Assembly (NCBI GenBank): GCA_051306415.1
Contig: JBPPNE010000312.1
Location: 1 to 6,665 of the forward strand
Length of the DNA: 6,665 bases
DNA from: CBDDRG01 sp051306415
GTDB taxonomy: Bacteria > Pseudomonadota > Gammaproteobacteria > Pseudomonadales > Porticoccaceae
Direction: 5' to 3'
Shown here: piece by piece, positions 1 through 6,592 of the stretch
Numbering within the stretch: the stretch's first letter is position 1
Layout of the letters: each line of letters begins with the position of its first letter
Program-made: the position numbers and the translations under genes
The notes under the pieces: model-generated
The model's database searches: none
Seen by the model: the letters and a program-made list of their open reading frames with translations, nothing else
Told to the model about the DNA's origin: nothing

Positions 1-435
1 GGCCAGTACAAGCGTGAGCTCGACGACCGTGCGCCGCGTTTATCCGGCATCACCCGAGTCGTTGTGGCGGTCGAAGATATTGAGCACGCGGTAAAGGTCT
101 ACGGCGGTCAGTTCAAGCTGCCGATCGAAAGCATCGTCGAAGACACCGAGCGCGGTGTCCATTCGGCCATCTGTCGGCCGCCGACCGGAGGCGCCATCGA
201 GCTGGTGGCCGTCAAGGATGCATCCCGCACCTTCGCCAGCGCCATCGAGCGACATCTACAAGAAAAAAGAGAAGGCATGTATGCCCTTGTACTGAAATCG
301 CTGGATCTACAGGCAACGGCTAAATCCCTGGCCGGCCACGGGATCAAGGTCAGCCCGGCCGAGGATAACTCCAATGTGTTGGAAGTCCCTCGCGAAGACG
401 CCTTCGGCGCCTTGATTCGGATCGAGGCGGCCTAG
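1..435 (+). CDS. VOC-fold (glyoxalase/bleomycin-resistance superfamily) protein, 5' end missing
   Basis: The frame is open from the first base of the window, so this is the last 144 residues of a longer protein; the GTG at 64 is internal and is not taken as the start. The visible part reads as one VOC module. A first beta-alpha-beta-beta-beta half (about residues 13-71: LSGITRVVVAVEDIEHAVKVY, then AIELVA) is followed by a second half (about 92-144: EGMYALVLKSLDL through FGALIRIEAA). Family members are usually metal-dependent isomerases, lyases or dioxygenases, or metal-free binding proteins. By eye, the positions that normally carry metal ligands are mostly changed: Arg19 for the first His, Met93/Tyr94 for the second, Arg140 for the last Glu. 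Only Glu67 is retained. It may therefore be non-catalytic or bind a ligand without metal. The missing N-terminal part may hold another VOC module. The substrate is unknown. The stop is TAG at 433-435. The fold call is fairly sure; the function is not. Confidence 0.75.
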   Translation, partial: GQYKRELDDRAPRLSGITRVVVAVEDIEHAVKVYGGQFKLPIESIVEDTERGVHSAICRPPTGGAIELVAVKDASRTFASAIERHLQEKREGMYALVLKSLDLQATAKSLAGHGIKVSPAEDNSNVLEVPREDAFGALIRIEAA

Positions 436-470
436 CGACAGGCTCTGGGCGCCGGCGGTGGGCCAAAATC

Positions 471-474
471 GGAG
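471..474 (+). promoter_or_regulatory. Ribosome binding site for the small membrane protein
   Basis: GGAG lies six bases before the ATG at 481. A second purine run (GGAGA, 476-480) abuts the ATG and is too close to act as the main site. The GGAG supports the 481 start over the ATG at 474, which lies in another frame and encodes an Arg/Cys-rich shadow reading. Confidence 0.7.
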
Positions 475-480
475 TGGAGA

Positions 481-954
481 ATGCAAACTTTGACGAAATC
501 ACCGCGAAGCGCCGATTGGCGTGCGGCAGTAGTCGTCGGTGTTATTGCCGGGCTCGTGTTTTTAATGGTGAACATGGCGCTTACGGGCCAATTGCTGGGG
601 AATGCGCAACTCCCGTTACAGCTGGCTGCCGCCTTGGTGCTCGGGCCTGGCGTCATGCCGCCCGCGGTCGGACTCGGCGGCAGTGTGCTTATGACGGGTC
701 TTGGCGTGCATCTCGTGTTGGCGGTGGGCTTTACCTGCCTCATCGCGTTCTGCCTTCATCGCTGGGGGATCTTGGTGGGGATCTTCGGCGGCGCGCTGTT
801 CGGGCTCGCCCTATACGCCATCACCTACTACTTCGTAGCGGATTTCATCCCCGGTTTTGCGGCCCTGCGGAGCTGGCTGATGGCCGTTAGCCATATCGTT
901 TTCGGCGCCGTCGCCGGCGGTCTTTATGAAGCTCTGGAACGCGATCATCGCTGA
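481..954 (+). CDS. Small four-helix inner-membrane protein of unknown function
   Basis: A 157-residue, strongly hydrophobic protein. Likely membrane segments are about residues 14-34 (RAAVVVGVIAGLVFLMVNMAL), 46-90 (two segments split by a Gly/Pro-rich turn, GPGVMPP and GLGG), 95-120 (ILVGIFGGALFGLALYAITYYF) and 128-150 (LRSWLMAVSHIVFGAVAGGLYEAL). The N-terminus is short and polar, with Lys/Arg that would favour a cytoplasmic location; the tail ERDHR is also charged. It resembles, from memory of the family only, short bacterial membrane proteins sometimes mislabelled 'sodium:proline symporter'. It is far too short to be a real symporter, and no transport residues can be identified. The start is fixed by a GGAG six bases upstream. 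The next gene begins 20 bases after the stop, so the two are probably co-transcribed and this protein may act with the envelope protease. Real gene: sure. Function: unknown. Confidence 0.85.
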   Translation: MQTLTKSPRSADWRAAVVVGVIAGLVFLMVNMALTGQLLGNAQLPLQLAAALVLGPGVMPPAVGLGGSVLMTGLGVHLVLAVGFTCLIAFCLHRWGILVGIFGGALFGLALYAITYYFVADFIPGFAALRSWLMAVSHIVFGAVAGGLYEALERDHR

Positions 955-962
955 GGCGGGAT

Positions 963-967
963 GAGGG
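963..967 (+). promoter_or_regulatory. Ribosome binding site for the M48 protease gene
   Basis: GAGGG lies seven bases before the ATG at 975, inside the 20-base gap after the preceding gene. It supports the 975 start, which gives a protein opening directly with a short Lys/Arg-containing stretch and a hydrophobic anchor. Confidence 0.75.
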
Positions 968-974
968 ACGCACG

Positions 975-1772
975 ATGCTGAACGGTAACTTGAAAATACG
1001 CCTATTGATAATGCTGGCGATTGCGGGATTTTCTTTCTTTTCCTATCTCGGCAAGCAATCAGTCAACTCGATTACCGGCGAAAAACAGCACGTCGGTTTG
1101 AATCAAGCGCAGGAAATCGCGCTGGGTCTACAGTCGGCGCCCGAGATGGCTCAGCAGTTCGGCGGGGTGGTCGGCGAAGCCAAGGTTCAAAATCTGGTCA
1201 AGCGCGTCGGTCAACGGATCGTTGCCGAGAGCATCGCCGTCAACAGTGGCTATCCGTTCGACTTCCATGTGCTGGCGGACGATCGCACGGTCAACGCGTT
1301 CGCGCTGCCCGGCGGACAGATTTTCATCACGCTTGCCCTACTCACGCGCCTAGAATCGGAGGATCAGCTGGCCGGTGTGCTGAGCCACGAGGTGGGCCAT
1401 GTCATCGCGCGGCACAGCGCGGAGCACATGGCGAAACAGGAGCTGACGTCCGGCTTGACCGGCGCGGTCGTGATGGGCGCCGGCTCCTACGAGATGGCGA
1501 GAGTCGCGGAGATGGTCGGCGGCCTTATCAACATGAAATACGGACGCGACGATGAACTCGAGTCCGATCGCTTTGGCGTGTGTTTGATGGCCCAGGCCAA
1601 ATACGATCCTCGTGCGCTTACCGACGTGATGCGGATACTCTCGGAGGCTAGCGGCGGCTCACGCCAACCGGAATTCGCGAGCACGCATCCCAGCCCCGGT
1701 AATCGCTTGCGGCAGATAGAAGCCCATCTCGCGAATCTCGATCAGGCTTGTAGTTTCGGTCCTCGTCCCTAG
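975..1772 (+). CDS. M48 family zinc metalloprotease, membrane-anchored (BepA/LoiP/Oma1-like)
   Basis: A 265-residue zinc endopeptidase. A positively charged start (MLNGNLKIR) precedes one hydrophobic segment (about residues 9-25, LLIMLAIAGFSFFSYLG) without a lipobox Cys or an obvious cleavage site. A signal anchor with the catalytic domain in the periplasm is therefore likely. The catalytic motif is HEVGH (His138, Glu139, His142). The third zinc ligand is probably Glu194 of the EXXXD motif in DELESDRFG (residues 193-201). The family's THPSPGNRL motif is at 238-245, and the substrate-edge strand VNAFALPGGQIFI at 106-118. Residues 43-60 (NQAQEIALGLQSAPEMAQ) match the usual lead-in helix. The length fits single-domain M48 proteins; BepA's C-terminal TPR repeats are absent. 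Relatives degrade or help mature misfolded outer-membrane and periplasmic proteins, and such a quality-control role is inferred here. It follows the small membrane gene by 20 bases and faces the large hydrolase gene convergently. Confidence 0.95.
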   Translation: MLNGNLKIRLLIMLAIAGFSFFSYLGKQSVNSITGEKQHVGLNQAQEIALGLQSAPEMAQQFGGVVGEAKVQNLVKRVGQRIVAESIAVNSGYPFDFHVLADDRTVNAFALPGGQIFITLALLTRLESEDQLAGVLSHEVGHVIARHSAEHMAKQELTSGLTGAVVMGAGSYEMARVAEMVGGLINMKYGRDDELESDRFGVCLMAQAKYDPRALTDVMRILSEASGGSRQPEFASTHPSPGNRLRQIEAHLANLDQACSFGPRP

Positions 1773-1987
1773 ACCTTCGGCCAATTCGAAGCCGCGGGTC
1801 AACATCCACAACTGGCCTTAGACGCTGCCCGCCGCTTCTTCCGAAGGACCTCCCGCCTACTCTTGCGGTCACTACGTTAGAAGCCGCCATGTCGGCACCT
1901 GTTCGCGCGGCGCCGGATCAGCTTGACCTCGTGTTCGCTGGCCATGCGATGTTCTCCGGGTTCGTCGCCAGGCCTCTCGACGGCCAG
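1773..1987. other. Convergent intergenic region, nothing convincing in it
   Basis: A 215-base gap between the stop of the M48 protease (+) and the stop of the multidomain hydrolase (-). Both genes should terminate here, but I see no GC-rich stem followed by a T-run on either strand. The only small inverted repeat near the protease stop is CTTCG (1775-1779) with CGAAG (1787-1791), loop seven bases and no U-tract. CCTTCGG at 1774-1780 also has a complement at 1841-1847, with a loop of 60 bases. Open frames here are short, low-complexity and Arg-rich. One 22-codon reading on the - strand (1945 down to 1877, MASEHEVKLIRRRANRC...) has a GGAGAA just upstream, but nothing else supports it. Confidence 0.7.
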
Positions 1988-4852
1988 CTAAAACCCAACC
2001 AGATCGGTGACCGGCAACCCCAGCACCGCGCCAGTGATGCGCTCGAGGGTTTTGCCGATCACCTCGACATTGTTGTCGAAACCGCCGTGAGCGGCGCGAT
2101 CGAGCTTGTCCTGCGCATTGGCGCCACGCCGGGAAAAATATCTGTCGTTATCGTGAAGGGTCAGGCGCTTGTCGAGGCGGTGAACCTCGCGCGCGTTGCG
2201 CCAATTGGCCAGCGTTTCCCCGGTCGTGGATGAGCCGTCCCACCCGCTGTAGCCGGCATCGAAAACATTGGCCAAGCCGAGGATCGGTATGCGCTTGTCG
2301 GCCTCGAGCGCGTTGGAAACCAGGTACAACAGCGATTTGTGATAGATGTACGCGACGCTGTCTTCCTGCTCGCGACGATCCGAGAGGATATCGAGGTAGA
2401 GGTTGTCCATGATCGCCGGATAGGGCGCGTAGCGGCGGTTGGCAAACGCGACCGTGCAGGCTGGCGCATACAGATGCACCGACTTGACGTAACTGACGAG
2501 GTCCTTGCGTGCGAAATTGGCCAGCAACCAACCGAGCGCGATGGAACCGGCGGAATGACCGACCAGGTGCAATTCGAAGCGGTCGCCCCAACTGCTTGCC
2601 AGCGCGCTAAATGCATCGCTCAGCAAATCCCCGCCGCGCCCGCTGTCCGCGGCCAGTTCGGCGTTTTCCTTCATTTCGCTCCACAATGGACGCGCGGCGT
2701 AGCGGCCGACGGTCTTTTCGACAAGGGGATCAGTGAGGGCGTCGGCGATGCCGCGGACTCTCTGCGCGGCACCGGGGGCCTTGTCGGCGAGCGCGTTGCC
2801 GATGGACTCAAACAGGCCGCTTTTCCACACCAGGAAAAAAGGGTAGCAACCGTTGGCAAGGAAGTAGCGGCCCATTGCGCGGGCGCGCTTGATCGCATCC
2901 GCTTCGCTGTTGAGGCCGCCGTGAGCGTAGAGAACCAGGCGTTTGCGGTCGTGGCCGGATGTCCGAAACCAGGCGTCCGGCAGCACCGCAGCCTGATGGT
3001 GCAGGGTGCGGTTGACGCCATCCACGGTGTCGAAATGATTCACGCAACCGTTGTTGCCGAGCACGATGCTGTGCTGGTACGCGGTTTCTTCGCTCCACCA
3101 GTCGGCGGGTGCGGCGGCAGCGCGACTGGCGGCGGTGGCGCCGGTCGCGAACCGCCCGGCGACGACGCCGGGCACACCGAGCGCGGCGACCCAGGCATCC
3201 ATGCCGTTCGCCAGCCAGTCGGCATAGCCGATCACCGCGAAGCCCCCCGCTCCCCAGTTCTGGCCCCAGGAATTCTGAATGACGAAGCCGACGCGGTTGA
3301 AGCCGACCAACGCGAAGGCGTGACCGCCGCCGCGGGGTTGCCCGCCGTCAAATTCGATTACTGGCAGAGCGGCGTGGGCTGCGGGCGCTTTGGCGCTCCC
3401 GCCGACCGCGTCCCAACCCGCATGGGTATTCGCCGACACGTAAATCGCGCCGACTTCCTGAATCGCCGCCTGCAAATCGGTGATCGCCTTGCTCTCGATC
3501 CGGTAATAGACCCCCAGGGTCGTCTCGATCGCCTCGGCGTCCCAGCCCGCCACCGGCAGATTGTCGACGCCGGGCTTGTAGTCCCACTTGGCTTCCCCGC
3601 ACACCCCGTTGTGATACCAGCCTTTGAGCGCACCGCGACAGCTTGAGCCCTCGTAGCTCTCCCCCTCGTATTCGTCAAAGCGGCGGGCGAAGTGATACAG
3701 CATGCGTGGGCTGATCCGCGCGAAAGCCGCCGGCATGCCGGCGGCTCGCCAACGCAGGTAATTGATCACGCAGGCGAGGCCGAAGCCGGCGCAGGCACCT
3801 TCCTTGCCTTGGTCGAGAATGAGTTTGGCCCGGGTATAGGCACCGAGGAAGCGGGCGATATCCGCGTCGCCGGGAAAGACCTGCGGCAGGCTTCGCGGCG
3901 GCGGCGTGTAGGCGCGGTCGCGCAGGTCCTGGGGATCTTGGTTGACGTCCAGCTTGGCGCGGCTTGGGACAGCCGGCGCCTTGCGCTTTCCGCCCACCCG
4001 CGCCGCCATCGGCACCGGCACGGCCCAGATTGTTTGCGCTTTCGTGAAGGTATCGGTGAACCGATCGAGACCGTGACTGCCGCCGTTCACGACCTTGCGC
4101 GCGGCGCGCAAATCGGCTTTCGCCAGGGCCTTGGCCAGCTTGTCCTTGTTCTCGTGCAGAAAGGCCGCGAGCAGACAGGCGGCGATCTCCGGCGCGCAAG
4201 CCCAGTCGGGGTTGTCGGCCAGCGGAATATCGAGAACCGCGCCGTAGCGCAGATAATTGTCGCGCCCGGTCAATTGCACGTAGCCCCGCCCGCAAAAGCG
4301 CCGACCGTCGCCGGGCTCCTTGTTGCCGAGATCTTGAGCTACCTTGGTACCGCACTCGTAGGCACTAAACGGAGGCAAACCGGGCAAGGTGTTGAAGCGG
4401 GAAGGCAGCTCGGCGATGGGCACAAAGCCCTCGGTCTCGGCGCGAACGGTGCCGAGCGCGGTGGCGACCATGACGGGATCGGTCAGGCCGAAGGCGGCGA
4501 GGGCCGCCGTCACATAGGGCAGATTGCTGGCGATGTTGGCGGGCTTGGTGAACGGGAATAGCGCGCTTACGGTGGCGATGTTGAGGCTGACAGAGAAGCG
4601 GGCGGGCGGCGCCACTTTCAGTGCGGCCTGAACGCGCGGGCCGGCAACGCCATCGGCGACCAGCCCCGAGCTCGCCTGCCACTCGCGCAACGCGGCCTCA
4701 GTATCGGCATCGAAGACATCGCCGGCGGCAAGTCCGGGGTAGGTAAGCGCTGCCTCACCCAGGGTTTCGCGGAGCGCCTTCTTGAGCCGGAAAACCGCGT
4801 CGCCCTGGTTGCCGCGCATCAACAGCCGTTGCTTTATTTTTGTGCTTTCCAT
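1988..4852 (-). CDS. Four-domain hydrolase: peptidoglycan-binding, GH19 lysozyme/chitinase-like, papain-like C1 peptidase, alpha/beta serine hydrolase
   Basis: A 954-residue protein (numbered from the ATG at 4852). Residues 9-78 form a PG_binding_1 module (VFDADTEAALREWQASSGLVADGVAGP). Residues 90-278 are GH19-like: Glu139 in VRAETEGF is the probable general acid, Glu166 a candidate second carboxylate, and GRGYVQLTGRDNY (188-200) the family signature. Residues about 330-558 are a C1 peptidase with Gln348 (oxyanion), Cys354, His511 and Asn527-Ser-Trp529; the Gln-Cys and His-Asn spacings (6 and 16) equal those of papain. Residues about 634-943 are a lipase-like hydrolase with YAHGG (642-646), nucleophile Ser767 in GHSAG, probable Asp825 and His922 (HGGFDN). 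Pro/Ala-rich linkers lie at about 277-300 and 565-585. There is no signal peptide, membrane segment or papain-type propeptide. The ATG at 4852 is preferred because GGAG lies eight bases before it; the GTG at 4858 would be only two bases away. The opening codons are A-rich. Domain calls are strong; the biological role (cell-wall attack, toxin or lysis) is inferred. Confidence 0.9.
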   Translation of the reverse strand: MESTKIKQRLLMRGNQGDAVFRLKKALRETLGEAALTYPGLAAGDVFDADTEAALREWQASSGLVADGVAGPRVQAALKVAPPARFSVSLNIATVSALFPFTKPANIASNLPYVTAALAAFGLTDPVMVATALGTVRAETEGFVPIAELPSRFNTLPGLPPFSAYECGTKVAQDLGNKEPGDGRRFCGRGYVQLTGRDNYLRYGAVLDIPLADNPDWACAPEIAACLLAAFLHENKDKLAKALAKADLRAARKVVNGGSHGLDRFTDTFTKAQTIWAVPVPMAARVGGKRKAPAVPSRAKLDVNQDPQDLRDRAYTPPPRSLPQVFPGDADIARFLGAYTRAKLILDQGKEGACAGFGLACVINYLRWRAAGMPAAFARISPRMLYHFARRFDEYEGESYEGSSCRGALKGWYHNGVCGEAKWDYKPGVDNLPVAGWDAEAIETTLGVYYRIESKAITDLQAAIQEVGAIYVSANTHAGWDAVGGSAKAPAAHAALPVIEFDGGQPRGGGHAFALVGFNRVGFVIQNSWGQNWGAGGFAVIGYADWLANGMDAWVAALGVPGVVAGRFATGATAASRAAAAPADWWSEETAYQHSIVLGNNGCVNHFDTVDGVNRTLHHQAAVLPDAWFRTSGHDRKRLVLYAHGGLNSEADAIKRARAMGRYFLANGCYPFFLVWKSGLFESIGNALADKAPGAAQRVRGIADALTDPLVEKTVGRYAARPLWSEMKENAELAADSGRGGDLLSDAFSALASSWGDRFELHLVGHSAGSIALGWLLANFARKDLVSYVKSVHLYAPACTVAFANRRYAPYPAIMDNLYLDILSDRREQEDSVAYIYHKSLLYLVSNALEADKRIPILGLANVFDAGYSGWDGSSTTGETLANWRNAREVHRLDKRLTLHDNDRYFSRRGANAQDKLDRAAHGGFDNNVEVIGKTLERITGAVLGLPVTDLVGF

Positions 4853-4860
4853 GATCACGT

Positions 4861-4866
4861 CTCCCG
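4861..4866 (-). promoter_or_regulatory. Ribosome binding site that decides the start of the multidomain hydrolase
   Basis: Read on the - strand, CGGGAG ends eight bases before the ATG at 4852 and only two bases before the in-frame GTG at 4858. The spacing favours the ATG and a protein beginning MESTKIKQ rather than one two residues longer. Confidence 0.6.
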
Positions 4867-4906
4867 CAGGTGAACTATCGCCAACCCTTGTTATTCTTGC
4901 CGCGTG

Positions 4907-4926
4907 GGCTCCTGGACCAGTCAGCC
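4907..4926 (-). other. Imperfect hairpin between synthetase and hydrolase genes
   Basis: In the 81-base gap, - strand GGCT..AGCC encloses CTG..CAG with a three-base loop and a small asymmetric bulge. It lies just after the synthetase stop. No T-run follows on the - strand, so it is a poor intrinsic terminator. It might protect or partly attenuate a shared transcript. Confidence 0.3.
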
Positions 4927-4933
4927 TGCAGTA

Positions 4934-6544
4934 TCAGCTTTTCTCACCCAGGTGCTTGCTATTTTCCTCGGCGTACAGATCGGCGTACTCCACGCGCAGC
5001 AGATGTTTTTTTACTTTTCCCGTGGCTGTCATCGGCAATTGGTCGAGGAGAATCACTTTCTTCGGTACTTCAAAGCCGCCGAGTTCCTGTTTGCAATGGG
5101 CGATAATCGCCTCTGCGTCTGGGACGGTGCCGGGCTTGACCGCGACCACGGCGGTGACCGCCTCGCCCCAGTAATCGTGGGGCAGGCCGATGACGCCGAC
5201 ATTGGCGACGCCCTCGCAGGCGAGGATGGTGCGCTCGACCTTCACCGAGGAGACGTTCTCGCCGCCGGATTTGACGATGTCCTTCTTGCGGTCGACAAAG
5301 CAGAACTGGTTGTCGTCGTCGAGATAGCCGATGTCGCCGGAGTGGTGCCAGCCGTGGGCCTGGGCTTCGGTGGTTGCACTTTCGTTGCGATAGTAACCGA
5401 GCATCACCTGCGGGCTGCGCCAGACCACTTCGCCGATTTCATGGGGCGGCAGCAGGTGGCCGTTGTCGTCCATCACCGCCTGGTCGCTGAGGATGGAGCC
5501 ATCACCCCAGATGTTGCCTTCCTTGACCTCCGCCCAGGCCGGATCCATCACGGTGGCGACGGCGGCGATCTCGGTCTGCCCCGAACCGGTGATAAAGGGA
5601 CAGCCGAACACCCCGCGGAGTTTATTCAGCGTGGGGGCGTCCATCGGCGCCATGCCGTACATGCCGAGGCGCAGGCTGCTGTAGTCGTGCGTCGGCAGTT
5701 GCGCAGAACCCAGCATCGCCTTCCACATCAGCGGCAGCAGAATCGCAAAAGTCAGTTTCTCCGACTCGATCAACGCGAGCACCGTGTCGGGGTTGAAGCC
5801 GTTTTGCAGCACGGTTTTCGTGCCCATGTGCGTCGCCACCAGAGAGAACATCAGCGCGGTGATGTGAAACAGCGGCAGTACCGCCGGGTGCGCGGTGCCG
5901 TCCTTGTTGGCACCAATGCTGATCACCGCATTCAAAGTGGCGAGATAGATGTTTTTGTGGGAGAGCATCACGCCCTTGGGCTTCGCGGTAGTGCCGCTGG
6001 TATACATGATCTGCGCGAGGTCATCGTCCTGGATGACGATGTCGGCAATATCGTCGGCGCGCTGACCGGTCAGCAGTTCGGCTAGCGCCGGATGCTTGTC
6101 GGTGCCCGCGCCGGCCAGGGTGCCAAACACGAACTCGCGCTCGATCGCGGTGCACTTGTCCACCAGACCATGCAGCGCGGCATCGGCAAACACCGCGCGG
6201 GCGCCGGAGTGGTCGATGTTGTAGGCAACGTCATCGGGATTTTGCAAATAGTTGATCGGCACCGCGACGAAGCCGCCCTTGAAACAGCCCCACAGACAAA
6301 TCAGGAACTCGCTGGTATTCGCGCCCAGGATGGCGACCCGGTCGCCCTGGCGAATACCCCGCTCGCGCAAGCCGTGGACGAAGCGATTGGCGAGTGCATT
6401 GAACTCCCGGAAAGTGAGCGCCTTGCGCTGGCCAGCGACAAACTCGACGACGGCTTCGGTGTCGCCATTGCGCACCGCGCGACGGCGCAGGATGTCGCCC
6501 ATGGCGATGCGGCGGATCAGGTTGATTTCGAGTTCAGCAGCCAT
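4934..6544 (-). CDS. Acyl-CoA synthetase (AMP-forming, ANL superfamily)
   Basis: A 536-residue cytoplasmic enzyme expected to activate a carboxylic acid with ATP to an acyl-adenylate and then transfer it to coenzyme A. The superfamily core motifs are all present: the phosphate loop YTSGTTAKPKG (181-191), the adenine-binding GSGQTE (320-325), the ribose-binding Asp404 in HSGDIGYLDDDN (401-412), hinge VDRKKDIVKSGGENVSS (417-433, Arg419), and the catalytic Lys510 in MTATGKVKKHLLR. Length is normal, and no frameshift or missing residue is seen. The chain type is not readable by eye. It resembles CaiC-like and medium/long-chain or steroid/aromatic acid-CoA ligases, so I give no gene symbol. The start is supported by GGGGG seven bases before the ATG. 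The hydrolase gene follows after 81 bases on the same strand and could be co-transcribed, but nothing in either product ties their functions together. Confidence 0.95.
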   Translation of the reverse strand: MAAELEINLIRRIAMGDILRRRAVRNGDTEAVVEFVAGQRKALTFREFNALANRFVHGLRERGIRQGDRVAILGANTSEFLICLWGCFKGGFVAVPINYLQNPDDVAYNIDHSGARAVFADAALHGLVDKCTAIEREFVFGTLAGAGTDKHPALAELLTGQRADDIADIVIQDDDLAQIMYTSGTTAKPKGVMLSHKNIYLATLNAVISIGANKDGTAHPAVLPLFHITALMFSLVATHMGTKTVLQNGFNPDTVLALIESEKLTFAILLPLMWKAMLGSAQLPTHDYSSLRLGMYGMAPMDAPTLNKLRGVFGCPFITGSGQTEIAAVATVMDPAWAEVKEGNIWGDGSILSDQAVMDDNGHLLPPHEIGEVVWRSPQVMLGYYRNESATTEAQAHGWHHSGDIGYLDDDNQFCFVDRKKDIVKSGGENVSSVKVERTILACEGVANVGVIGLPHDYWGEAVTAVVAVKPGTVPDAEAIIAHCKQELGGFEVPKKVILLDQLPMTATGKVKKHLLRVEYADLYAEENSKHLGEKS

Positions 6545-6551
6545 CGTATTG

Positions 6552-6556
6552 CCCCC
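6552..6556 (-). promoter_or_regulatory. Ribosome binding site for the acyl-CoA synthetase
   Basis: GGGGG on the - strand lies seven bases before the ATG at 6544, supporting that start. The chosen protein then begins with a typical pre-domain (MAAELEINLIRRIAMGDILRR) leading into the ANL N-terminal domain. Confidence 0.6.
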
Positions 6557-6592
6557 GTGCTGGTTATTCTTTGCGCGGACATCTTTGTGTGG

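Noticed and set aside
474..890. 138-codon + strand frame overlapping the small membrane protein
   Set aside because: Arg/Cys-rich translation in the wrong frame. The 481 frame has membrane segments and correct ribosome binding site spacing.
1774..1847. Inverted repeats CCTTCGG/CCGAAGG and CTTCG/CGAAG as a terminator
   Set aside because: Short arms, one with a 60-base loop, and no T-run on either strand.
1877..1945. 22-codon - strand frame preceded by GGAGAA in the convergent gap
   Set aside because: Too short and basic to support without conservation data. It lies downstream of the hydrolase stop and could be chance.
2339..3646. 435-codon open frame on the + strand, antisense to the multidomain hydrolase
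   Set aside because: It overlaps a gene with four clear domains on the other strand. Its translation has no recognisable motif, and the openness is explained by GC-rich codons read in the opposite frame.
3692..4561. 289-codon + strand frame opposite the GH19/papain part
   Set aside because: Shadow of the coding strand: no ribosome binding site of note and no domain pattern.
4904..6085. 393-codon open frame on the + strand, antisense to the acyl-CoA synthetase
   Set aside because: The synthetase motifs on the - strand are unambiguous. The + strand translation is His/Arg/Val-rich, shadow-like sequence without a family resemblance.
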